Source: Turritopsis dohrnii (lineage: Eukaryota > Cnidaria > Hydrozoa > Anthoathecata > Oceaniidae). Taken from it: a stretch of 64,000 nucleotides of DNA. Both the position numbers and the translations under genes were made by a program. Under the pieces are notes generated by a model, which had not been told where the DNA came from, did not search any database, and saw only the letters and a list, made by a program, of their open reading frames with translations. Shown piece after piece: positions 45,301 to 53,993 of the stretch; position 1 is the stretch's first letter; every line of letters begins with the position of its first letter. The stretch lies in NCBI GenBank assembly GCA_027922465.2, contig BQMF02000299.1, positions 62,001-126,000 on the forward strand. The letters run 5' to 3'.

Positions 45301-46943
45301 TTCTGATCCATGGAGAGCCAAGCAATCCAGCTGAGTTGTGGGAAAGATTTCGTGCTCACATGATTGAAGATTTTTTGAGACACCAGCCGGAAGTACAAGC
45401 AGAGCAGTCAGCTCTTGGTAAAATTCAGGAAGTCCTGCAGCAATTTGGTAGGGTTGTTACTGACTTTGATTTACCTGCTTTTGAACAAGCTATTGCTGAC
45501 GATCTACCAAATGCTGATGAAATGAGGGAAGAGGCCATCAACATGAGGAACACGTTGAATGCTGACCAACTTGCTGTTGCTGATGCAGTCCTAGATGCAG
45601 TGGCAACAAACGACAATAATAATGCTAAAGTTTTCTTCCTTGATGGACCCGGTGGAACAGGTAAAACTTTCACGTACAATTACATCATTCGCGAGGTTAT
45701 TGGAAGAAACCTATCAGTAAGTACGTGTGCATGGACTGGAATTGCAGCAACACTGTTACAAAATGGTAAGACAGTCCATTCTCTTTTTAAATTGCCTGTT
45801 CCTGTATTGGACAATTCAACATGCAATGTCAAGCCTAACAGTAGGCATGCCGATTTCTTACGTAGTCAGCATATTTTGATATTTGATGAGGCAAGTATGA
45901 TTCCTAAGCATGCACTTGAGGCTATTGATAGAATGTTCAGAGATATCTGTAACAGTGATGTGCCTTTTGCTGGAAAGGTTGTTCTTTTAGGTGGTGACTT
46001 TAGACAGACTCTTCCAGTAGTGAAAAGAGGCAGACCAGCTTAGATAGTGGAAGCATGCATCAAAAGCTCTGTCTTGTGGCCAATAGTGCAAATATTTCAT
46101 CTAAATGTCAACATGAGAGCTGCACCTGGGGAAAGGGGATTTGCAGAATTCCTACTTGAATTAGGAAGTGGAACGATACCGAAAAAAGTGGATGAGCCAT
46201 TTAAAGACTCCATCGACATTCCGCACGAATGTGTTGTGCACGAAAATAATGATATCGTCCATTCTATTTTTAGTGATGCTGGAGTAGAGGATATGTCGAG
46301 TCGTGTAATTCTGACACCGACCAATGATGAGGCTTTAGTAATTAATGAACGGATTCTTCAGGGAATGCCTGGTGAAACAGCCACGTACTTTAGCGTCGAT
46401 TCTGTTGTTTCTGATGAGCAAGAAGAGATTGACCTGTATCCGATGGAGTTCATCAATTCGCTTACTCCTTCTGGAATGCCTCCACATCGGTTGAACTTGA
46501 AAGTCAACAGTATAGTGATGCTGCTGCGAAATTTATCATTGAAGGACGGTTTATGCAACGGCACCCGATTAGTCATCCGTAATCTCCGAGAGAATATCCT
46601 TGATTGTGAAGTGCTGACGGGTATCTCCGCTGGAAATCGGGTGCTCATTCCTAGAGTAACATTGTGTCCCAATGATACCAACCTTCCGTTTCAGCTGAAG
46701 CGTACACAATTTCCTCTCCATTTGTCCTACGCAATAACCATAAACAAAAGTCAAGGTCAGACTTTTGAACGGGTTGGTATTTACATGCAAAGGCCTTGCT
46801 TCAGTCACGGTCAACTGTATGTTGCATTTTCACGAACACGACGCTTTGAAGCGGTGAAAGTAAAGGTTTGTAGAACTTTGCAGCAAGGCTATGTTAGAGA
46901 GAGATGCTACACTAGAAATGTAGTCTACCAACAGGTATTATGA
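42363..46943 (+). CDS. Helitron Rep/helicase, full length with one nonsense codon
   Basis: 1526 codons with a single TAG at 46041-46043 (GRPA, stop, IVEAC; the likely ancestor is CAG, Gln). The N-terminus has three repeats of about 24 residues built on NEQPDQVAARLE and a CEHCG zinc motif near residue 186. The Rep domain contains the HUH motif GLPHVHMLLH (H630, H632) and the paired tyrosines in KYLYKYIYKGHD (about 765-776). The helicase has Walker A GPGGTGKTFT (G1095), Walker B LIFDEASM, LGGDFRQTLPVV, and, after the stop, SYAITINKSQGQTF and QLYVAFSRTR. Rep nicks and joins single strands for rolling-circle transposition and the Pif1-like helicase unwinds. The stop falls before the last helicase motifs, so the truncated product would lack helicase function unless read through. 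Confidence 0.92.
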
Positions 46944-47377
46944 ATATTTTTACCTTGCAAAAATATTTGTGCAATTGATATTAAATGTTTTGAATTGAAA
47001 CTTTACGCAAGGTTAATGAGGAGGCAGCACATTACATTACCTGGAAATTAAATTGGTATACATTGAATTGAATAATATTGAAATTAAAGCAGTTTACATT
47101 GAAATGAATTACATTGAAATGAATTACATTGAAATGAATTACTTTGAAATGAATTACATTGAAATGAATTACATTGAAATGAATTACATTGAATTGAATT
47201 ACATTGGATTGAATTACATTGAATTGAATTGAATTGAATGAGTGTAGCATTAGATTAGATGACCTAGAAATTAGATTAGTTTACATTAAATAGATTAGAT
47301 TGAATATGCCAAATGATTAGCATTAGCATTAGATTAGATTACCTTGAACTTTGAGTAGATTGAAGATTGAATAGATT
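46944..47377 (+). repeat. 15-bp minisatellite and low-complexity zone
   Basis: 47085-47235 contains about ten units of a 15-base repeat close to GAAATGAATTACATT, followed by ATTAGATT-type repeats to about 47340. It lies just downstream of the helicase frame inside the Helitron. Confidence 0.85.
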
Positions 47378-47455
47378 ATGAAAAAATATGGAAGCGGCAT
47401 GGAGCCGGGTGGAGGAGGGTATGAAAGCGGCATGGAGCCGGGTGGAGGAGGGTAG
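47378..47455 (+). other. Short ORF with two 33-bp GC-rich repeats
   Basis: ATG at 47378, TAG at 47453-47455, 25 codons. It encodes two copies of GSGMEPGGGGY-like sequence from a perfect-looking 33-base duplication, which contrasts with the AT-rich surroundings. It could be a uORF, a leader exon of the accessory gene (a GT follows GGAGG at 47452), or structural DNA. Confidence 0.35.
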
Positions 47456-47677
47456 GCAAATGGCAAAAAGCCGTTGTATGTATGACATATTGTAATTTAT
47501 TCTCTTTTTTTGAGATTCTGATGTCATTGAAAAGACAGTTTTGTTTTATCATTGTTATACAGTAACATATGGCATATTGAACTGCATGTATTGGTATGAA
47601 TGTTTCAATGTTTTTACATGATAGTCCATTATTATTGGCATAGCTGCAGTTCACTAACAATTTCTTTTCTTTTTTAG

Positions 47678-47748
47678 ATAGGGAGATAAAACATAAATTT
47701 CTCCAGATTTTTCTTTTACATTGCGGTATTGAGACACCATATACTCAG
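47678..47748 (+). other. Candidate 5' UTR exon of the Helitron accessory gene
   Basis: 71 bases between a pyrimidine-rich acceptor (TTTTTTAG) and a donor (CAG then GTAAATG). It contains no ATG. The next acceptor downstream on this strand opens directly on the start codon at 48562. Confidence 0.45.
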
Positions 47749-48561
47749 GTAAATGATTTCTTCATTAAGCATGGGTAAGAAACCTTTAGTGATTTTCCTC
47801 CTCGCCTGCACCTTTACTAACAAATTTAAAGTAGATTTAATTTTTGCACAACTTATTTTCATGTTTAGAATTTGCATAGTGTCGTAGAGTAGAAGATACA
47901 TATCAGCTAATGTGAATAAAAATGACATTTCGTTGCACTTGAAAGATCAGCTTATGTTTATTGAGATATTAGACAGAAACTTTGAATTTCTGATATTGCA
48001 GATATACGTTTAACAAATCTGAAGTAACTGAAAACGGCAGTGCAAGTTCAAAATTCACGGTTGCATGTTCATGTTCATTTATCCCCCATGACATGACCCA
48101 CCTTCCTTTTTAACTGTTTAAATTTCTAAAGTCCCAATGAACATTGCTTATTATACCTATCTATAAGGTTTCTTCTGGAAGAATAGACTTAGTCAATCCC
48201 TTTTGGCTTGGGATAACCAGAAGTTTTTACCCTGGAGTCGGTATAATAATCAGATGTTTCATATATTGGAACTTAAGAACATGCAAATAAGAGGAGTTAA
48301 TCTCTATAAAAGTGTTTAAAATGATTTCATGTTACTGACTATACATTGTAAAATATATATATTGAGAATATATAACTTGAACCGTTGTCCAATATTTTCT
48401 CTTGTACAGAATAATATAGCATAAAACGTATTGGCTGTTAGATGTCACTTTGTTGTATCTCCTTCATGCATACTTTTAGTCAACGTTCGTATTATCACAT
48501 GTAAATGACATATTTACCGCATGTCCAAAAAAGTATTCTTAACAATTTTTTATTTTTTCAG

Positions 48562-49262
48562 ATGTCAAACAACAACAACAACAACAACAACAATAACGGC
48601 AAAGCTGCACTTGCAGCATTGTGTAAGCACCTCACGATAATTCATTTTGTTATATGAATACTGTTTTCAAGTTCAATCTTTTACAATGTTTCATTAAATC
48701 TTTGTTTTTCATTTTAGTTCAAAATTTAAATAATCGAGGTATGTCCATTTCTTTTCACAAAATATTTCTTGATTCTTTCTAAGAAATGCACTTTTTTTGC
48801 TATTTTTTTATTCATATCATGTGATTGTTGCTTACTGTTTTTTTTTGTTTTTTTTTTTGATCTTTAGATATGGAGCAGCTTCTTGGTAATTCGCTTGGTA
48901 ATAGTTGTTGCCTAATTTTTCGTAGTTGAATTTTATGTCTAGATATGTCATTCCTAATTCATTCCATAATTTAGAAAATTTGAATCTCGATGGAAATGCC
49001 CGGGAGCCTGACCCGGAAATCAGTAAGAATTCAATTAACCTTCTTATCATTATCATTCTTCAATTATAAACAAGCATAATTTTTTATTATAGTTGCTGTT
49101 TATACAAGGTTCCTACGGGAACAACTGGCCCGTGGTGGGCCAACGACCGACGCCGCCCTCGGCTCGTGGGTGCGGCATGGAGGGGTTTTTCTCCCTCCAG
49201 ACCTAACCCGCGGTAAGGGCCGGGGGCAGAGCCGCAGCTACAACAGGCCGCTGCCTTACTGA
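48562..49262 (+). CDS. Five-exon Helitron accessory gene, 109 codons, unknown function
   Basis: Exons 48562-48622, 48718-48738 (21-base microexon), 48868-48897, 48975-49022, 49093-49262; all four introns are GT-AG, 70-129 bases long and phase 1. The joined frame has no stop until TGA at 49260-49262. The N-terminus is MSN with a run of ten Asn and then GKAALAAL. The middle contains DMEQLLGNS and ENLNLDGNAREPDPEI. The last exon is GC-rich and encodes VYTRFLREQLARGGPTTDAA, a WVRHGGVFLPPDL segment and a basic tail with GKGRGQSRSYNRPLPY. An optional in-frame donor 12 bases earlier in exon 3 (after 48885) would drop four residues. AATAAA at 49312-49317 could end the transcript. No family recognised. 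It lies wholly within the Helitron, on the same strand as the Rep/helicase. Confidence 0.72.
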
Positions 49263-49311
49263 TTTTTTAATAATTTTTTTAATTTAATTTTAATTTTTAA
49301 TTTAATTAATT

Positions 49312-49317
49312 AATAAA
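49312..49317 (+). terminator. AATAAA polyadenylation signal for the accessory gene
   Basis: AATAAA 50 bases after the accessory gene stop codon, in a T/A-rich trailer; no competing hexamer was noted before it. Confidence 0.5.
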
Positions 49318-49989
49318 GTTAATTTATTCCATCCATTTGTTTCTTGATTCCCCTCTTTCCATGCCATGTGAACTCTTTGGGGGAGGTGACACAACGCATG
49401 CTGAACATGGGCGGCGAGCAGTACTTTTAATCAAGTTTCCATTCAAGACTAGCTTATTAAATTTTTCTTTTTAAATTTTTAATACAATTTGTAACATGGA
49501 CACTTATCATAGCCAATTCCTTAATTTCATTTTTCGTGAACTTAACGCAGGCTGAACACATGGGCGGCGAGCGACACCGCCTTGGCGGCTAGTTAACTAA
49601 ATTTCCGTAAGTGGTGCAAGTTGAACTTTGGACCCTCGTGATTTCTATGGCGAACGTGCTGAAAACATTTAATGAGAAACTTCTTTTAAGTTTTTTAAGG
49701 AATTGCCGACGCATTAATTTCCATAATTGTTTCGCAAAAGTAAAGTAAAGAGCTGTAAAAGTTTATTCTTGTAGGTGTCAAGTATTTTTCTTTAAAAAAT
49801 AGAAAAACATGAGATCTAAAAAGATGACTCATTCATTCATAAAACATCATCTCTCAACAACAATTTTTCTCGACTTAAACAATTTGATTTACAAACGTGA
49901 TTTCTTGATTTATTATTATATACGTACACGCACTTCATTATATCGTTGTGGATTTGGACTACCCTCTACGAATATATCCATTAAAATAA

Positions 49990-50625
49990 TGCCTTTAGAA
50001 AAGTACGAGGATTTTCTGGAGTTGTCAGTGAAAGAATTGACAAACTATTTGAGTGTTCGTGGAATGAATACAACCGGTAAAAAAGTAGAGCTAGTAGCTC
50101 GTGCATTTGCTGCGTTTGAATTAAAAATGAAGATCATATCTTCAACAGAAGAACTAACAGCAATTACAGCTCGATAAGGATTATAATGCAACGCTAAAAA
50201 ATATGGTCTGCCTGATGCAAAGTTAGTCAATAACAAAAGCATTATAGATGACATAACAAAATGGCCAGTGATTACTCTGGGTAATTTATTCGCATACATT
50301 TTACAAAAGAAAATGAGTGACAAAGAATATATCGGTAGATACAAAGACCAAAAAGCTTATTCTTACTGGGACAGTCAATTTGTTGGACCTATACTTATAT
50401 ATACATGAACTCGGCTCGGGTTGCGATATTGTTTTACTGTATTCCAATGTTAATGCCTCGCAGACAATGTTGGATGCGAAGAAACTATGGATTGCAGTGA
50501 AGAAAAAAGATCAAAAAGGAAGCGAGATTATCACAGCTTGGTGTTCTTGCATGGCTGGATCTTACAAAACTTGCAACCACGTTATATTATTATCACAAAC
50601 ACCAACAATAACACATCTTGTATGT
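49990..50625 (+). pseudogene. SAP-SWIM protein remnant (YqaJ-associated type), C-terminus lost
   Basis: Starting at an ATG at 49990, MPLEKYEDFLELSVKELTNY then LSVRGMNTTGKKVELVARAF form a SAP DNA-binding helix-turn-helix. After a stop at 50175-50177 the reading switches frame to KYGLPDAKLVNNKS, IDDITKWPVITLGNLFAYIL and KDQKAYSYWDSQFV. It then switches to ASQTMLDAKKLWIAVKKKDQ and a SWIM-type zinc finger, AWCSCMAGSYKTCNHVI. In related genes as I recall them, SAP and SWIM precede a YqaJ-type exonuclease domain; here the sequence stops resembling that family after the SWIM motif. It lies between the terminal repeats of the TA-flanked element, so it may be that element's cargo. Confidence 0.65.
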
Positions 50626-50693
50626 TTTCCCATCATAGTAGTAGTCAGAGATCAAAATAATAATCCAAAATCGTGTCCAAAAAAGTTCTAGTA

Positions 50694-50892
50694 CAAAGTC
50701 CAATGCCATTTCCAAAGTCAAATTCAAGTGTAATCGTGTCCAATAGGTAGTCCAATGCCGTTTCCAAAGTCAAATTCAAGTGTAATCGTGTTCAATAGGT
50801 AGTCCATGTCGTTTCCAGTAGGTAATCCAATAATATTGTTTCCAAAGTCAAATTCAAGCGTAATCGTGTCCAATAGGTAGTCCAATGTTTTT
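50694..50892 (+). repeat. About four imperfect units of a 55-65 bp tandem repeat
   Basis: Repeated core TTTCCAAAGTCAAATTCAAG then GTAATCGTGTCCAATAGGTA and GTCCAATG; unit length varies. It occupies the place where the YqaJ-type domain would be expected and lies just before the right terminal repeat. Confidence 0.85.
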
Positions 50893-51228
50893 TCCAGTCA
50901 AAAGTTTAAGATAATAAAATTAATGGTGTGTGTTTTCTTCAAGATTGCAGTGTAAAATGGCGGTATAACACGAGGGTCCAAAGTTCAACTTGCACCACTT
51001 ACAGAAATTTCGTTAATGGCGGAGCTAACTTCGAAATGGAGTATGTTCTCCTGAATGAACTTCCAGCCTATGGTATAAAAGGCTCAGAGTGGAACTGGTT
51101 TACTGATTATTTATTTCAACGAAATCAGCTGGCCAGTATTGGTAACACTTACCCAACATCGAATGCTATTTTCTCTGGTGTACCTTAAGGTTCGATCTTA
51201 GGACCGTTGCTTTTCATCATTTTCTTCA

Positions 51229-53481
51229 ATGATTTCAGACGAAATGAAGAATTCAAAGCTTATTATGTATGCAGATGACAGGGTCATTTATTGTGCACAC
51301 AAAGAGAAAGCTGTTATCGAAAGTCTGTTAGATGAGGACTTGATAAAAATTAGTAATTACTTTGATGACAACGATTTGGTCATCAACTTGAAAAAAGGGA
51401 AAACAGAATCGATGCTCTTCGGAACACCGCAACGATTGGGAAAAACTGATAAGGCGTTGAAAGTATATTACCGTCAAAAGTTGATAAACTTCGTGGAAGA
51501 GTATAAGTATCTTGGAAACATTGTTGATAACAACTTAACCTTTAGCAGCAGCTTCAGCAGTTACAAGAAAGCCACCAATCTTATCAAATTACTTGCGAAG
51601 ACTCGAAAGTACCTGACAACTGCTGTATCGTGCAACATATATGCGTCAATGATTGTGCCAGTATTAATGTATAGAAGCATCGTAAAACTCCATAAGAGCA
51701 ATACACAATTGAATCAAATATCATCGACAGAGAATCGTGCGAAGCTCATTATTGGAACTAAGAAACTTCCAAAGATTGAAAGTATGGTTAAAGGAGAATC
51801 ATGTGCGATTGTTAGAAGTTGCTTGGATAATACCACATGTGAAAATTTCAGCGGTCATTTGGAACTCAGTAACCACACTATGAACACCAGAAACAGAGGC
51901 TACATGGTACGTGGTGGATGTGAAAAGAGAGATGGTAATCCTGAATGGAAATATTTGACTGAGGATTTTGTGAATCCCAATAACAACACGCAGTTTTTAG
52001 AATTTGTTGGAATGAGTCGTGAGGCAAGAATACCAGAGACGCCGCTTCAGTTTTTGGAGCTCTTTTTCACTAATGAAATTTTTAAACAAATTACTGAAGA
52101 GACTAATAAATATTATCAATATATGAATGATAATTCAGGAAAGACTTTGAAACCTTTCAAAAGTGTAACTGTTCCTGAAATGAAAGCTTTCTTTGGACTG
52201 GTTATCGCTATGGCAGTTGGAAAGCTTCCAACGTATGATGATTATTGGAAAGGAGGACTCTTTCAAATGCCGTGGTTCCAATCCATAATGAAGCGACAAA
52301 GATTTCGAGATATTTTGAGATATCTACATATAGTTGATAACAAAGAGGCAGTGGATAAGGATAATCCAAACTACTCAAAACTTGGTAAACTTGGAGGACT
52401 TGACGATAAGCTAAGCAAACAATTTCGTAAAATCTACCATCCGGGTCAAAACCTCAGCATTGATGAGCAGATGATTGGTACCAAATGCAGAATAGGTTTT
52501 ATTCAATATATGCCAAAAAAACCCAAAAAATTAGGCATAAAAGTTTGGGCATGTTGTGATGCTGACACATCTTACTGCACAAATTTCCAAATATACACCG
52601 GCGTAACAGGCAAAGGAACTGAGAAAGGGCTATCATACCGTGTTGTTCACGATCTAATGGATACCCTTTTCTACAAGAACCACAACCTGTTTATTGATAA
52701 TTTTTATACCAGCCTAAATCTTGTCAAGAGCCTCTTGGATAAGGACACATATGTTTGTGGAACTATTCGCACTAACAGAGGTGAATTTCCCAAAAAATTT
52801 GTTGAAGAAAATCTTGATCAAGGAAAATCTATCTACTTGCAGATGGGAAACATTCTGGCAGTACATTGGAAAGACAAGAGAGATGTGTTTGTGATGTCAT
52901 CTTTGCATGGTAATCAGGAAGTCACCATCAAAAAACATCAAGATGAAGTGATGAAACCTATGATGATACAATCTTATTATTTGAACATGGGCGGTGTTGA
53001 TCGGTTTGATCAGAGACTTTCATATTACAGCCTGAATCGAAAGTCAAAAAAGTGGTGGATAAAAGTTTTTTTTAGACTTTTTGAAATGGCTATAATTAAT
53101 TCAATGATTCTCTTTCACATAAAATATCCTGATTTGAAGAAAAAGAAAAACAGTCATCAACAGTTTCGAGAAATGCTAATTCATGAGTTGGTTCAACATC
53201 ATTTAGAAAGCAAAACGGACAGCTTTTTTGAATAGGGAGGGAGACCGAATCAAAACACAGATAAACCAAGAAAAGTAGAAGTCTTAGACACTACTAGACT
53301 CACAGGAAAGCATTTCCCTTCTAAGATGTATCCAAGAAGAAAATGCACAATGTGTGCATACCAAATAAATAAAGACACCGGTAAGCGCTTGAATAAGCGT
53401 ACTAATAACTATTGCCAGAAATGCTTGAAATACATTTGTGAAAAATGTTTTAAAGATTTTCACACTAAGAGTAAAGTTTAA
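51229..53481 (+). pseudogene. In-frame LINE reverse transcriptase / piggyBac transposase fusion
   Basis: One open frame 51229-53235 (668 codons). The first ~225 residues are RT: KLIMYADDRVIYC with the catalytic YADD, EEYKYLGNIVDNNLTF, RSCLDNTTCENF and NHTMNTRNR. From about 51905 it is piggyBac: EWKYLTEDF, RFRDILRYLHIVDN and catalytic D412 (LSIDEQMIGTK), D490 (FIDNFYTS) and D591 (GGVDRFDQ). TAG at 53233-53235 is followed in the same frame to 53481 by the cysteine-rich C-terminal domain (CTMC, CQKC, CEKC), which binds element ends. The piggyBac protein thus has all three Asp and one nonsense codon before its zinc domain. A natural start is absent; the frame begins inside RT. Confidence 0.85.
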
Positions 53482-53993
53482 ACACTTTTTGCATCTATTT
53501 TTTATATCATATTGTTATTTTGCTTGACTTTTACATCAACTTTGTTTTTTGAAGGTGTCAGACTGATTTATAGGAATTTTTGGGAAAATTTTTGATTTTT
53601 TCGTATTTTGATTTTGTTGAATACCTAAAAAAGTACTTGACATTTTTGAAAAAAATCTTTTTTATATGAAAGCTTATATGTTTGGCTAAATAACATGAAA
53701 GGATGGAGGCTGAAAATAGATTACTTGAGAATCTAGGTTGAGTTAAAATTGTATTTTTTCCTTAAAATGTTTGTTGTTGTTTTTTTGGTTGATATATTAC
53801 GTCATCGTTGTTGCTATGGTGACATTTTAAAAATTTTTAGATTCCTTCTTTGTATTCTATAAAATACTAGCTTTTCAAAAATATATAGTTTCTTAGGGTT
53901 TACTTCAACACACATTGAGCTATGGTTAATTTTATGAATCCCATAATTTTTTTGGTAAAAAAGTCAAAAAAACTCTGGCGCCCAAAGGGTTAA
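51905..53993 (+). mobile_element. piggyBac-like transposon, 5' end missing
   Basis: Transposase coding is followed by a 3' terminus reading TGGCGCCCAAAGGG (to 53989) and TTAA (53990-53993), the expected piggyBac arrangement (CCCTTTGGGCGCCA on the other strand). No matching TTAACCCTTTGGGCGCC was found upstream. The left boundary coincides with the switch from LINE sequence near 51905, so the 5' terminus was lost by deletion or recombination. Confidence 0.8.

Larger units (their letters stand above)
41757..49591 (+). mobile_element. Autonomous-type Helitron, second of the pair, with an accessory gene
   Basis: 7835 bp. The 5' end is TCTATATATTAATAGCC, with a GTTT microsatellite at about 41781-41812. 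The 3' end is a hairpin, CCGCCTTGGCGG, then CTAG (49588-49591), followed by host T. Contents: about 600 bp leader, the Rep/helicase frame 42363-46943, a low-complexity and minisatellite zone 46944-47460, a spliced accessory gene 47678-49262, and a terminal region holding a second, incomplete copy of the terminal motif at about 49398-49423 (CATGGGCGGCGAGC). Confidence 0.9.
40884..51043 (+). mobile_element. TA-flanked inverted-repeat DNA transposon carrying SAP/SWIM remnants, itself split by Helitrons
   Basis: Body 40886-51041; without the Helitrons (40911-49591) it is 1475 bp. The left terminal repeat is 40886-40910 plus 49592-49640, the right is about 50969-51041, roughly 74 bases with few mismatches. 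Ends read CTCCATTTCG and TA flanks both sides, as in Tc1/mariner-like insertion. The intact right repeat reads CGCCATTAACG where the left is split between A and T, which shows directly where the Helitrons entered. No mariner transposase is present. Confidence 0.85.
39640..51905 (+). mobile_element. CR1-like LINE split by nested insertions
   Basis: Left part 39640-40883 and right part 51044 to about 51905 are one reverse transcriptase interrupted at the TA of 40884-40885 / 51042-51043. Left: 2A-like leader, AP-endonuclease and RT up to YIDLTKAFDTIGHN. Right: LLNELPAYGIKGSEWNWFTD onward. The two halves match the expected order across motif A, with one base out of frame at the junction. The 3' end is missing because the sequence passes into piggyBac at about 51905. 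Confidence 0.85.

Noticed and set aside
49201..49265. GC-rich patch considered as SINE or rRNA-like
   Set aside because: It is open in frame with the accessory gene's upstream exons through a good acceptor, so coding explains it better; no rRNA motif recognised.
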